Source: Cognatundibacterium crateris
GTDB lineage: Bacteria > Pseudomonadota > Gammaproteobacteria > Burkholderiales > Burkholderiaceae_D
Length of the DNA stretch: 64,000 bases
Reading direction: 5' to 3'
Assembly (NCBI RefSeq): GCF_010078235.1
Contig: NZ_JAABOS010000004.1
Span: 305,816-369,815 of the forward strand
The position numbers were made by a program, and so were the translations under genes. Below the pieces are notes generated by a model that made no database searches, was not told the origin of the DNA, and saw nothing but the letters and a program-made list of their open reading frames with translations. Each line of letters opens with the position of its first letter. Position 1 is the stretch's first letter. This document shows positions 29,598-38,510 of this stretch, piece by piece.

Positions 29598-30350
29598 ATG
29601 ATCGTTTTGATTACTGGTGCCAGTTCAGGTTTTGGTGAAGAAATGGCACGCAAGTTCGTGCGTGAAGGACATCGCGTGATTGCCACGGCGCGCCGGGTAG
29701 AGCGACTGGCGGCTTTGCAGGCGGAACTCGGCAGTGCCTTGCTGCCCGTGACTATGGATGTGATGGACAAGGCATCGATACTGGCGGCTCTGGCCGGGTT
29801 GCCCGCAGAGTGGAAAACGATAGACGTGCTGATCAATAATGCGGGCCTGGCCTTGGGTACCGAAGCTGCGCATCTGGCTTCGCAGGATGAGTGGGAAACC
29901 ATGATAGACACCAATACCAAGGGCCTGGTCACTGTGACCCGTGCCATCCTGCCGGACATGGTGGCGCGTAACAGCGGCATGATTATTAATATCGGATCGA
30001 TTGCCGGCTCTACCGCTTATCCGGGCGGGAATGTGTATGGCGCGACCAAGGCTTTCGTTGATCAGTTCACCCGCAACCTGCGCGCCGACATGGCGGGAAC
30101 CAATGTGCGCACCACCAATATCGCTCCTGGCTTGTGCGGTGGCACTGAATTCTCGAATGTGCGCTTCCGTGGGAATGACGATGCGGCGGCCAAAGTGTAT
30201 GAGGGCACCACGCCACTGACCGCAAGCGATATTGCAGAAACCGCGTATTGGATTGCAACTCTGCCAGCCCACGTGAATATCAATTACATAGAAATGATGC
30301 CGACCTGCCAGGGTTTTGGCCCGCTCAACATCAAACGTCAGCCAGTCTGA
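29598..30350 (+). CDS. ydfG: Short-chain dehydrogenase YdfG (NADP-dependent 3-hydroxy acid dehydrogenase)
   Basis: The 250-residue classical SDR has an N-terminal NADP-binding TGASSGFGEEMA motif with Arg residues (ATARRVERL) favouring NADP. NNAG follows (VLINNAGLALG), and the catalytic Ser-Tyr-Lys set is visible (NIGSIAGSTAYPGGNVYGATKAF). The extended C-terminus with APGLCGGTEFSNVRFRG and EMMPTCQGFGPL is typical of E. coli YdfG, which oxidises L-allo-threonine, serine and 3-hydroxy acids and reduces malonic semialdehyde. GGGAG precedes the ATG. It is followed at 133 bp by ybgC, which has its own -10-like TATAAT at 30386-30391. Confidence 0.9.
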   Translation: MIVLITGASSGFGEEMARKFVREGHRVIATARRVERLAALQAELGSALLPVTMDVMDKASILAALAGLPAEWKTIDVLINNAGLALGTEAAHLASQDEWETMIDTNTKGLVTVTRAILPDMVARNSGMIINIGSIAGSTAYPGGNVYGATKAFVDQFTRNLRADMAGTNVRTTNIAPGLCGGTEFSNVRFRGNDDAAAKVYEGTTPLTASDIAETAYWIATLPAHVNINYIEMMPTCQGFGPLNIKRQPV

Positions 30351-30482
30351 ACATAGCGCGCTGATTTTTTGCAAACACCCTTCTGTATAATGCCAGGCAC
30401 TGAAACAGTGCTTGTTCAGACTGAACTTCAGCGCACACTGCAGGTCTCAGGGTGTTCCTATGTTGACGATGGAAGAATAAAG

Positions 30483-30884
30483 ATGGCGGATCAGTTTTTT
30501 TGGCCGGTACGTGTGTATTACGAAGATACCGATGCTGGTGGCATCGTTTTTTATGCCAATTATCTTAAGTTCTTCGAGCGCGCCAGAACCGAATGGCTGC
30601 GTGCTCACGGTTTGCAGCAACAGCAGATGAAAGAGCAGACCGGGACTATGTTTGTCGTCAAATCAGGTACAGTCGAGTATCATGCACCTGCGCGACTTGA
30701 TGATGAACTCACAATCAGCGTAGAGATACAGAAGCTGGGTCGTGCATCTTTGCATTTCGTGCAGGAAGCACGCTGCGGTGAGCGCTTGCTGGCTACCGGT
30801 GTGATTAAGGTGGGTTGTGTTGACGCTGAGTCTGTGCGCCCAGCCGCGATCCCGGCTGATGTGCTGGACGCTATCCGCAACTAG
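30483..30884 (+). CDS. ybgC: Tol-Pal-associated acyl-CoA thioesterase YbgC
   Basis: A 133-residue hot-dog thioesterase with the YbgC active-site motif YYEDTDAGGIVFYANYLKFFERARTEW near the N-terminus (catalytic Asp in the DTDAGG stretch). ATG 30483 gives the normal protein; the in-frame start at 30369 overlaps a likely promoter and adds 38 unrelated residues. YbgC is the usual first gene of tol-pal operons and acts on acyl-CoA/ACP at the inner membrane. tolQ starts 44 bp downstream. Confidence 0.93.
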   Translation: MADQFFWPVRVYYEDTDAGGIVFYANYLKFFERARTEWLRAHGLQQQQMKEQTGTMFVVKSGTVEYHAPARLDDELTISVEIQKLGRASLHFVQEARCGERLLATGVIKVGCVDAESVRPAAIPADVLDAIRN

Positions 30885-30928
30885 ATTTTTTGCTTTATTT
30901 TTGCTTCACTTAGATTAGTAGACTCGTT

Positions 30929-31624
30929 ATGACTGTTACTCAAGACCTTTCGTTTTTCAGCCTGATCAGTAATGCCTCGATACTGGTGCAGTTGGTGATG
31001 CTGTTATTGCTGGGGGTATCCCTGACCAGCTGGACCTATATCTTCAATAAAATGTTCGCCATCAAAAAGGCGCGTGGACAGACTGAGGAATTTGAACGTC
31101 ATTTCTGGTCCGGTGGTAATCTGGTTGAGCTGTATCAGACTGCGGCCGCTAACCGTCGTAACGGTCGCGACAAAACCGGCGCGCTGGAACGTATTTTCGA
31201 AGCAGGCATGAGCGAATACCAAAAGGTCAAAAACGCGAATAAAGCGGCACTCGATGCCGGCGCTATGCTTGATGGCGCACGCCGTGCGATGCGCGCTGCC
31301 TATCAGCGCGAAATGGATATGCTGGAATCGCATTTATCTTTCCTGGCGTCTGTTGGCTCGGTCTCTCCTTACATTGGTCTGTTCGGTACCGTATGGGGGA
31401 TTATGAATGCTTTCCGTGGTCTGGCGAATGTGCAGCAAGCGACGCTGGCAGCGGTTGCGCCGGGTATTGCTGAGGCCTTGATTGCGACTGCGATCGGCTT
31501 GTTTGCAGCGATTCCTGCGGTGCTGGCTTACAACCGTTATTCGCATGATATAGACCGGTTAGCGATTCGTTTTGAAACTTTCATTGAAGAGTTCTCGAAT
31601 ATCCTGCAACGTCAATCCCGCTGA
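30929..31624 (+). CDS. tolQ: Tol-Pal system proton-channel protein TolQ
   Basis: A 231-residue inner-membrane protein of the MotA/TolQ/ExbB family with three transmembrane helices. The first is near residues 15-40. The second and third follow the conserved LESHLSFLASVGSVSPYIGLFGTVWGIM region and IAEALIATAIGLFAAIPAVLAYN. With TolR it forms the proton-driven motor that energises TolA during outer-membrane constriction at division. Order and spacing (ybgC-tolQ-tolR) are standard; the operon then departs from the usual pattern. Confidence 0.94.
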   Translation: MTVTQDLSFFSLISNASILVQLVMLLLLGVSLTSWTYIFNKMFAIKKARGQTEEFERHFWSGGNLVELYQTAAANRRNGRDKTGALERIFEAGMSEYQKVKNANKAALDAGAMLDGARRAMRAAYQREMDMLESHLSFLASVGSVSPYIGLFGTVWGIMNAFRGLANVQQATLAAVAPGIAEALIATAIGLFAAIPAVLAYNRYSHDIDRLAIRFETFIEEFSNILQRQSR

Positions 31625-31637
31625 TTATTGAGTCTGC

Positions 31638-32081
31638 ATGAGTTATCTGCGTGGCGAACGTAAACGCAAATTTAAAGCTGAAATCAATGTGGTTCCCTAC
31701 ATTGACGTGATGCTGGTGCTGCTGGTCATTTTCATGGTGGCGGCACCGATGACCAATCCCAGTGTGATCAATCTGCCCACGGCGGGACAATCAACGCAGC
31801 CGCCGACAGATTATATAGAAATCACGCTGAAACCTGATGCGGCAGCGACCATTAGCGTGACCAGTAAAAACGGCGCGAATGGCAATAATCAGCAGGACAG
31901 CCGGGAAGAAGTCAAAAACCGCCAGCAGTTATACAGCCTGCTGCGTGAATACCATCAGAAAAAACCTGAGTTGTCGGTGCTGGTTTCTGCCGACAAGGGC
32001 ATCATTTATGACGAAGTGGTACAAGTCGTCAGCGAAGCCAAGAAAATCGGCATCAAGCGGGTTGGTCTGGCGACCAAATAA
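31638..32081 (+). CDS. tolR: Tol-Pal system protein TolR (ExbD/TolR family)
   Basis: A 147-residue protein with a single N-terminal transmembrane helix containing the essential Asp (AEINVVPYIDVMLVLLVIFMV), then a periplasmic ExbD-like domain ending in SEAKKIGIKRVGLATK. The proton-relay Asp and the PTAGQ-type linker are typical of Burkholderiales TolR. It begins 13 bp after tolQ. The next gene (tamA) starts 3 bp after its stop; tolA, tolB and pal are not found downstream. Confidence 0.93.
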   Translation: MSYLRGERKRKFKAEINVVPYIDVMLVLLVIFMVAAPMTNPSVINLPTAGQSTQPPTDYIEITLKPDAAATISVTSKNGANGNNQQDSREEVKNRQQLYSLLREYHQKKPELSVLVSADKGIIYDEVVQVVSEAKKIGIKRVGLATK

Positions 32082-32084
32082 ACC

Positions 32085-33941
32085 ATGGCGTCTCATTCCC
32101 GCGCTTTGCACCTCCTGTCTGTCTGCATACTGAGTTTGCTGGCCCAGGCTGGCATGGCGCAGGAAACACCAGCGCCTGTCGTGCAAGTCCCAGCTGCGGA
32201 CAGCGGCGATAGCGAAGCACCGCAACGCAGTCTGAGCGGACGCTTGCAATTAAAAGCGCCCGCTACGCCTTGGGCTGCTTTGCTGCGTGAACATATACAG
32301 GAATTTTCCGGTTCGGCCGAGTCGCAAAATATTACCCCCTCTTTGATACGTCGTCTGCGCCAGGATATAGAAGGCATACTGGCGACCGAAGGCTATTTTT
32401 CTCCGCACATAGAATTTGAAAATCCGGAGTCTGCTTCGCCGTCCGGTGCTACGGAGTCTCAACGCGATAAGCTGATACACGTGAGTGTCGAGGCAGGACA
32501 GCGTACTTTCATTACCCAGGTTGGTATGCGCATTAGCGGCAGCCTGGCAGATCTTGCCAACAGCGGCGATGAGCAGGCGCGGCAGCGGCGTTCAGGCCTG
32601 ATACAGGATTGGGGTTTGCCTATCGGTCAGGCATTCCGCGAGGGCGACTGGAGCGATGCAAAAACTGCTTTGTTGGAAAACCTGCGCGCTGATACTTATG
32701 CATCCGCCAAAATCACGCAAAGTGCCGTCGATGTGGATGCCGATGCGGCACAGGCCAGCGTCAGGCTTGAAGTTGACAGCGGTCCCGCATTCAGGCTCGG
32801 TGAACTACATGTCATTGGCCTGCAAAATTATCCGTCTTGGTTACTTGAACGTTATCAGCCGCCCAAAACAGGGGAAAATTATTCGCGTGCCCGTTTGCTG
32901 GAGTTCCAGCGTACGCTGCAAAATTCGCCTTATTTTGCTTCGGTGGCAGTGGGTATTGAACCCGATCCGGACAAAGCGGACGCGGTGCCGGTGGAAGTCA
33001 GCGTAGTGGAGCGCAAGCGGCGCGATCTGAGTTTCGGTACCGGTTATAGTTCTAACACCGGCTTTCGTGGTGAAATCGCTTACCGCGACCGCAATATTCT
33101 GGAAAAAGCCTGGGACTTGCGCAGCGCCATCCGTATCGAGCAAAAGCGCCAGGTCGGTTATGCCGATGTCTATCTGCCGCCGCGTGATCGCGTCACAGAT
33201 TCTTTCGGTGCGATTATTGATCGCCAGGATGTGTCGGGTGTGCTCACGCTCAGGAACGCGATCGGCATCAAGCGTACCAGTCAGCGTGGACATATAGAGC
33301 AAAGGCTGGGGCTGAACCTGATACGCGAACGTAACTCTATCGAAGGCGAGCCTGCTGAAACCAGCAAGGCACTGGTGCTCAGCGCAGGTTGGACCTGGCG
33401 TGATGTGGATGATGCGTTTGCACCGCGCAAAGGCGAAATTTATCAGCTGGACCTGGCTGTCTCGGAAAAAGCTTTGCTGTCCGATCAGCGCTTCATCCGT
33501 AGTTATGGCAAATACCAGCGCTGGATACCTATCGGTAAAAAATCCGATAGCGTAATCCTGCGCGCAGAAGTGGGTCAGGTGGTGGCGCCCGATAGTGCCG
33601 GTATTCCGGAAGAGTATTTATTCCGTACCGGTGGCAGCACGACGGTACGCGGCTATGCCTATCAAAGCCTGGGCGTGCAGCAGGGGCGGGCGGTGACAGG
33701 TGGCCGTGTGATGGGCGTGGCCAGTGCCGAATACGTGCATTGGCTCAAAGAGGCCTGGGGCGTAGCGACCTTTCTCGATATTGGTGATGCGGCCGAAACC
33801 TGGCGCGATCTGAGCATGCGCCAGGCTATTGGTGTTGGTGCGCGCTACCGCACGCCGGCAGGTCCGATTGCACTGGATCTGGCCTATGGGCGTCAGTCTA
33901 AAAAAGTCAGACTGGATTTTTCTATCGCGATTGCATTCTGA
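32085..33941 (+). CDS. tamA: TamA-like outer-membrane assembly protein (BamA/TamA family)
   Basis: The 618-residue protein has a signal peptide (to about residue 30, AGMA-QETP), N-terminal POTRA-type domains (FRLGELHVIGLQNYP is a POTRA strand) and a C-terminal 16-strand barrel. The barrel carries the substrate-recognition VRGY motif (FRTGGSTTVRGYAYQSLG), and the chain ends in an aromatic residue (DFSIAIAF). TamA works with inner-membrane-anchored TamB in autotransporter insertion and lipid transport to the outer membrane. It is very tightly spaced with tolR (3 bp) and tamB (1 bp), so all belong to one operon. Confidence 0.88.
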   Translation: MASHSRALHLLSVCILSLLAQAGMAQETPAPVVQVPAADSGDSEAPQRSLSGRLQLKAPATPWAALLREHIQEFSGSAESQNITPSLIRRLRQDIEGILATEGYFSPHIEFENPESASPSGATESQRDKLIHVSVEAGQRTFITQVGMRISGSLADLANSGDEQARQRRSGLIQDWGLPIGQAFREGDWSDAKTALLENLRADTYASAKITQSAVDVDADAAQASVRLEVDSGPAFRLGELHVIGLQNYPSWLLERYQPPKTGENYSRARLLEFQRTLQNSPYFASVAVGIEPDPDKADAVPVEVSVVERKRRDLSFGTGYSSNTGFRGEIAYRDRNILEKAWDLRSAIRIEQKRQVGYADVYLPPRDRVTDSFGAIIDRQDVSGVLTLRNAIGIKRTSQRGHIEQRLGLNLIRERNSIEGEPAETSKALVLSAGWTWRDVDDAFAPRKGEIYQLDLAVSEKALLSDQRFIRSYGKYQRWIPIGKKSDSVILRAEVGQVVAPDSAGIPEEYLFRTGGSTTVRGYAYQSLGVQQGRAVTGGRVMGVASAEYVHWLKEAWGVATFLDIGDAAETWRDLSMRQAIGVGARYRTPAGPIALDLAYGRQSKKVRLDFSIAIAF

Positions 33942-33942
33942 T

Positions 33943-36900
33943 ATGGCAGACAAAAAACAGGCGGAACATCAGCAAACAGAATCTGTATCAGCTGCCCCAG
34001 AGCTGCAGAGTAAATCTGCCGCGCGCCGCTATCTGCAGCGTGGGCTGTTAATACTGCTGTTGAGCCTGCTGCTGCTACTCACACTCTGTGCCGCCGCAGT
34101 CTGGACCCAGACCGGCACCCGCGCCTTGTTCAGTCTGGCCCACACGCTGACGCAGGGGCGTTTGTCTGCACAGGAAGTCAATGGCAGCCTGGGAACAGCA
34201 TTCAGCATGCAAAAACTGCAGTGGCAGAGCAAGGAACTGCAGCTTGAGATACAAGGCCTGGAGGCAGACTGGGATAGCTGGTCGCTGTGGCCAGCCCGCT
34301 TTGCATTAAGCCGCTTGCATGCCGCCAGTGTAGCGGTCGCTACACTAACGACGCCTGATCCTGTGGTGCTGCCAGCTTCGCTGAGCTTGCCTGTCAGGCT
34401 GAGTCTGCACGATGTCGCTATAGGCAAATTAGAGATCGCTGATCTCGATGCGCAGGGCAAGCATCATCCTGTGCAGAGCTTCAATGGCTTGCGTGGACGT
34501 ATAGCTTATGCGGATGGACGTTACGAGGCTGATCTGCAAGCCGCCAGTGCATTTGGTCAGATCAAGGCCAAGGCCAGCATGCTCGCAACTGCACCGTTTG
34601 TTATCAATGCGCAGGCGGCAGTGAGTACGCTAGCACAGGATAAGCTGCCCGCATTACAAATCAGCAGCACGGTTAAGGGCAACTTATCAGCACTGGACTT
34701 AGCCTGGCAGGCCGGCAGCGTGCAGAAGGCTGACGGCAATGCTGCAAACGCCGCGCAGACTAAGCCTGCTTCGGCACAGTTGCAGGGTAGCGGCAGTGCC
34801 CTGATTACTTTGTTTGCGCCACAGTTAATGGCCAAGGCGCATGTGGATCTGGTTCATCTTGATCCTTCCGCCTGGAATGCCGCAGCGCCTAAGGCAGATT
34901 TGCGCATCCTGGCGGATATACGTCCAATCGCGGCAAGCGCTGCGCAGCGTCCTGCATCTCAGACTGTCCAGGCCAGCACGTCAGGCGCAGCCAGGGCCGA
35001 CAGTTTTTCCTTGCAATTGAGTTTGCAAAATAATGCCGTTGCCAGCCTGGATCAGAACGGCCTGCCTTTACAGTCTTTGCAGGCAGAGGCGATTTGGTCT
35101 GGCAATAGCTTGCAGTTACAAGGCATGACGGCACATTTGCCTGGCGACGGGAAAATCACAGGCGCCGGGCAGCTGCGCTGGGATCAGCCCTGGTTTGCGG
35201 ATGGCAAATTTGTGCTGTCGAATATCAATTTGCAGAAATTGCATCCATCCCTGAGAGCTGGCCAGATTCGTGGTGAAATACATGCGAAAACCGATCAGGC
35301 GCAGCGTATCCGCGCTGAAGCGAGTTTGCAGGATCAGGGTGCGAAGTTGCAACTGCAAGCCAGCTACGACATCGCTAAACAATTGCTGAGCCTGCCCACG
35401 CTGACTTTGCAGGCTGGGCTGTCGCAGGCCGATGCGCGTGCCGAGTTGTCGTTCGCCGGGAAGCAGTTGTTTCAGACTGAGGTACAGATACGGGATTTTG
35501 ATCCCGCGTATTGGATCGCCGGGCCAGCCGGAAAAATCAGTGCGCATCTGAAAGCGAGTGGCCAGCTACAGCAAATGGCAGCTGAAGTAAAACTGGATAA
35601 GCTGGGTGGACACTACGCCGGTCAAATTCTGGATGGCAGCATGCAGGCACAGTGGCTGGGCAAGGATAAACTGAAAATTCCTCAGGCTGATTTGCAATGG
35701 GGTAAAAACCACCTGCATGCTGATGGTGCCTGGGGTGAGAAAACAGATCTGCTCAAATTTAGCCTGGATGCGCCCGAACTGCAGGCCCTGAATCCGATTT
35801 GGCAACTTGCTGCGATTGAACTGTCCGGCAGCCTGAAGGCTGAAGGACAGTTGCGCGGTGGCCTGAGTCATGCGGCCGGACAGCTGGACCTGCAAGCCAC
35901 ACAGCTGGAGCTGAAGCGCGACAATAAACGCTATGCCTTGAAAACGCTGCAGGCAAATTTGCAAGCGACGGATGCGCTCTCAGGCTTGGTGAATGCAGAT
36001 GTTCGCGCCAGCGGATTTAAAGGCGATTTCCCTGTCTTGCCCGGTGGCGTTACGCCCTTAGCGCAAGATGCCGACAAAATTCAGCAACTGACATTGCGCT
36101 TAAACGGGAAACGCGAAGCACATACACTGCGGCTGGAACTGGATTTTCCGGATAAGCGCCAGCTGATTGCGGCTGTGTCGGGTGGCTTTCCAGACTCCAC
36201 TGCTGCTGCGCGTGGCGCCAGTGCTGCCTTGCACTGGAATGGACAGCTGACAGAAACTGAGCTGCGCGGGACGCCTGCATTACGTCTGCTTAATCCGGTC
36301 AGCCTGGAGTTATCTGCTGATGCGTTCAAGACCGGACGCATGCAGTTACAAAGCCCTTTGATGAATCTGCAGGTCGAGCAGTTAGAGTGGGCTGCAGGCA
36401 CGCTCAAAACCAAGGGCCAGATTCAGGATGTTCGGGTGGTTGAGCTGATCAACTTGTTTGCGCCTCAGGATGCATTAACGGGCAATCTGCGTGCGCAGGC
36501 TGACTGGGATGTGCAATTGAACCAGAGCGCGCGTGCCTCACTCAAACTGCATCGGCAATCGGGTGATCTGCGCTTCAATGATCCGGATGGCACAGGCGTG
36601 CCGATAGCCTTGGGTATCCGCGATATCCAGCTTGCGATAGGAACTGGTTCCGGTACTAAGAATGCCTCAGCGGGCGCGTTGAGTGAAACACTGAATTTAC
36701 GTTTGCAAGCCGATGGTACCCGGCTCGGACAATGGCAGGTCGATGCCAGCAGTGCGCTGGCCTTCGTGAACGGACAATGGAGCTTGCCGGGCACTGCGGC
36801 CATCAGCGGCATAGCGAAAGCAAATGTGCCCGATCTGGAATGGCTGGGCCCGTGGATCAATCCCGGTCTCGTGATGAAGGGCAGGCTCAATGCAGACGCG

Positions 36901-38190
36901 GTGTTGGGTGGCACTATTGCGCATCCTGACTATCAGGCGCATATCAAGGGGTCGGGGCTGGAACTCGCCTTTGCTTCTGAGGGCTTACTGTTGCCGAATG
37001 GCGTACTCGATGCCCAAATTGATGGCACCCATTTGCGCCTGAATCAGTTACGGTTTTCGAATACGGTCACTATGCTGCCACAGCATGCGCAGTTCAAAGG
37101 CATGGACCTGTTGGGTAAGCGTGGTGAATTTTCCGCCAGTGGCGAAATCGATATCGGTAAAGAAACCGGCGCGATACAGGCGCGCTGGCAGCAATTTCCT
37201 ATGTTGCAGAGAAAAGACCGCTGGCTTGTGGTCAGCGGCGAAGCCAGCATTGTAGAGGCGCAAAACATCTGGACGCTGCAGGGGCAGCTAATGGCAGACG
37301 GCGCTTATTTCAAATTACCAAAGCTACCGCCGCCCAGCCTGTCTTCCGATGTGAATGTGAGTCGCAAATCCGATAAGGCTGTCGCGAAAACGTCGGAGCC
37401 TGCGCGTAAATCACTGAAAACGCGGGTCGATGTGAGCTTCGAAATGGGGCCCAAATTTGTGTTTGTCGGCCGTGGCCTGGATACCGGTCTGGCCGGGAAA
37501 TTACGCATGCGCTCAAGCGATGGCAGCCCCTTGCAGGCAACCGGAACCATCCGTACTGTTAATGGCCTATATGAAGGCTATGGTCAGCAACTGGCGATAG
37601 AACGCGGTATTTTGAATTTTCAGGGGCCGCCTGCCAATCCGGGATTGAATGTACTCGCACTGCGCCAGGGTTTGCAAAACCAGGTTGGCGTGGAAGTCAT
37701 CGGTACCGTGGTCAGTCCGCAAGTCAGATTATTTTCGGATACCGCCATGAGTGATGCTGAAAAATTGTCCTGGCTGGTATTGGGGCGCGGCTCAGATCAA
37801 CTGGCATCGGGCGATGCCTCACTGCTCATGTCGGCAGCATCGGCTATTTTCGGCGGCGACGGCAGTCGCAATGTGCCGCGCGATATCGTGCAGGGTTTAG
37901 GCTTTGACGAATTTTCTATTGGTGCGGCTGGTAATTCCGGTGGCAGCCATTTGCCAGGACAAACCATCGCCGGGTCGACGAACAGCGGCAATGCGACCAA
38001 CAGCGCAGATCAGGTCGTGAGTGTAGGCAAGCGTCTGATGCCGGGTCTGGTGTTGTCGGTTGAGCGTGGCCTGGGGGATGCCAGCGGTGCCATCAAACTC
38101 AGCTGGCAATTAACCCGCAGGATTACCGTCACCGGCCGCACTGGCAGTGAATCTGCTGTCGATGTGAATTACACCTTCTCCTTTAATTGA
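33943..38190 (+). CDS. tamB: TamB-like translocation and assembly module protein (AsmA/DUF490 family)
   Basis: The 1415-residue protein starts at ATG 33943, 1 bp after the tamA stop; an earlier in-frame start at 33829 would overlap tamA by 38 codons. A single transmembrane anchor lies near residues 28-50 (LLILLLSLLLLLTLCAAAVW). A very long repetitive beta-rich region forms the periplasm-spanning groove, and the conserved DUF490 C-terminus follows (GLAGKLRMRS, IERGILNFQGP, then a final YTFSFN). It partners TamA and is thought to bridge the envelope for phospholipid transport and outer-membrane protein insertion. The length is typical of betaproteobacterial TamB. Confidence 0.9.
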   Translation: MADKKQAEHQQTESVSAAPELQSKSAARRYLQRGLLILLLSLLLLLTLCAAAVWTQTGTRALFSLAHTLTQGRLSAQEVNGSLGTAFSMQKLQWQSKELQLEIQGLEADWDSWSLWPARFALSRLHAASVAVATLTTPDPVVLPASLSLPVRLSLHDVAIGKLEIADLDAQGKHHPVQSFNGLRGRIAYADGRYEADLQAASAFGQIKAKASMLATAPFVINAQAAVSTLAQDKLPALQISSTVKGNLSALDLAWQAGSVQKADGNAANAAQTKPASAQLQGSGSALITLFAPQLMAKAHVDLVHLDPSAWNAAAPKADLRILADIRPIAASAAQRPASQTVQASTSGAARADSFSLQLSLQNNAVASLDQNGLPLQSLQAEAIWSGNSLQLQGMTAHLPGDGKITGAGQLRWDQPWFADGKFVLSNINLQKLHPSLRAGQIRGEIHAKTDQAQRIRAEASLQDQGAKLQLQASYDIAKQLLSLPTLTLQAGLSQADARAELSFAGKQLFQTEVQIRDFDPAYWIAGPAGKISAHLKASGQLQQMAAEVKLDKLGGHYAGQILDGSMQAQWLGKDKLKIPQADLQWGKNHLHADGAWGEKTDLLKFSLDAPELQALNPIWQLAAIELSGSLKAEGQLRGGLSHAAGQLDLQATQLELKRDNKRYALKTLQANLQATDALSGLVNADVRASGFKGDFPVLPGGVTPLAQDADKIQQLTLRLNGKREAHTLRLELDFPDKRQLIAAVSGGFPDSTAAARGASAALHWNGQLTETELRGTPALRLLNPVSLELSADAFKTGRMQLQSPLMNLQVEQLEWAAGTLKTKGQIQDVRVVELINLFAPQDALTGNLRAQADWDVQLNQSARASLKLHRQSGDLRFNDPDGTGVPIALGIRDIQLAIGTGSGTKNASAGALSETLNLRLQADGTRLGQWQVDASSALAFVNGQWSLPGTAAISGIAKANVPDLEWLGPWINPGLVMKGRLNADAVLGGTIAHPDYQAHIKGSGLELAFASEGLLLPNGVLDAQIDGTHLRLNQLRFSNTVTMLPQHAQFKGMDLLGKRGEFSASGEIDIGKETGAIQARWQQFPMLQRKDRWLVVSGEASIVEAQNIWTLQGQLMADGAYFKLPKLPPPSLSSDVNVSRKSDKAVAKTSEPARKSLKTRVDVSFEMGPKFVFVGRGLDTGLAGKLRMRSSDGSPLQATGTIRTVNGLYEGYGQQLAIERGILNFQGPPANPGLNVLALRQGLQNQVGVEVIGTVVSPQVRLFSDTAMSDAEKLSWLVLGRGSDQLASGDASLLMSAASAIFGGDGSRNVPRDIVQGLGFDEFSIGAAGNSGGSHLPGQTIAGSTNSGNATNSADQVVSVGKRLMPGLVLSVERGLGDASGAIKLSWQLTRRITVTGRTGSESAVDVNYTFSFN

Positions 38191-38211
38191 GCGCGGCGGC
38201 GCTCAATTTTC
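38185..38211 (+). terminator. Hairpin terminator of the ybgC-tamB operon
   Basis: A perfect 10-bp stem (AATTGAGCGC / GCGCTCAATT) with a 4-nt loop overlaps the tamB stop codon. The T tail is short (TTTT then CC), so it may be a moderate terminator. Confidence 0.65.
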
Positions 38212-38510
38212 CATTCGCCCTTCTTCCAAACTATTCTTTTCCGTGCATAAATTGATGTGTGTCAATGAGCTGTGGCATGGACTTGCGCGGTGACTGATTT
38301 GTGTCAATACGATGACTTGTAGGTAATTTAGATACGTATTCTTTAAATTTTGCAAATTACTCACAAACGCAGGCATGAAACTTGGAAATTTTTCCAATCT
38401 TCAACTATTCTCAGAGCAATGTTTCAGTGGAGTTAAGAGGTTTTGTTTAGTAAGTTGTTTTATTGTAAATTAAAAAAATAATTGAGAGATGATAATCAGG
38501 GGGTCACGAG
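38212..38510. other. AT-rich leader region of the chemoreceptor gene
   Basis: About 300 bp with no gene. It ends in a long A/T-rich stretch and an AGGGGG ribosome-binding site for the ATG at 38511. A clear sigma-28 flagellar promoter (GCCGATAA-type -10) was looked for and not found. Confidence 0.5.
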
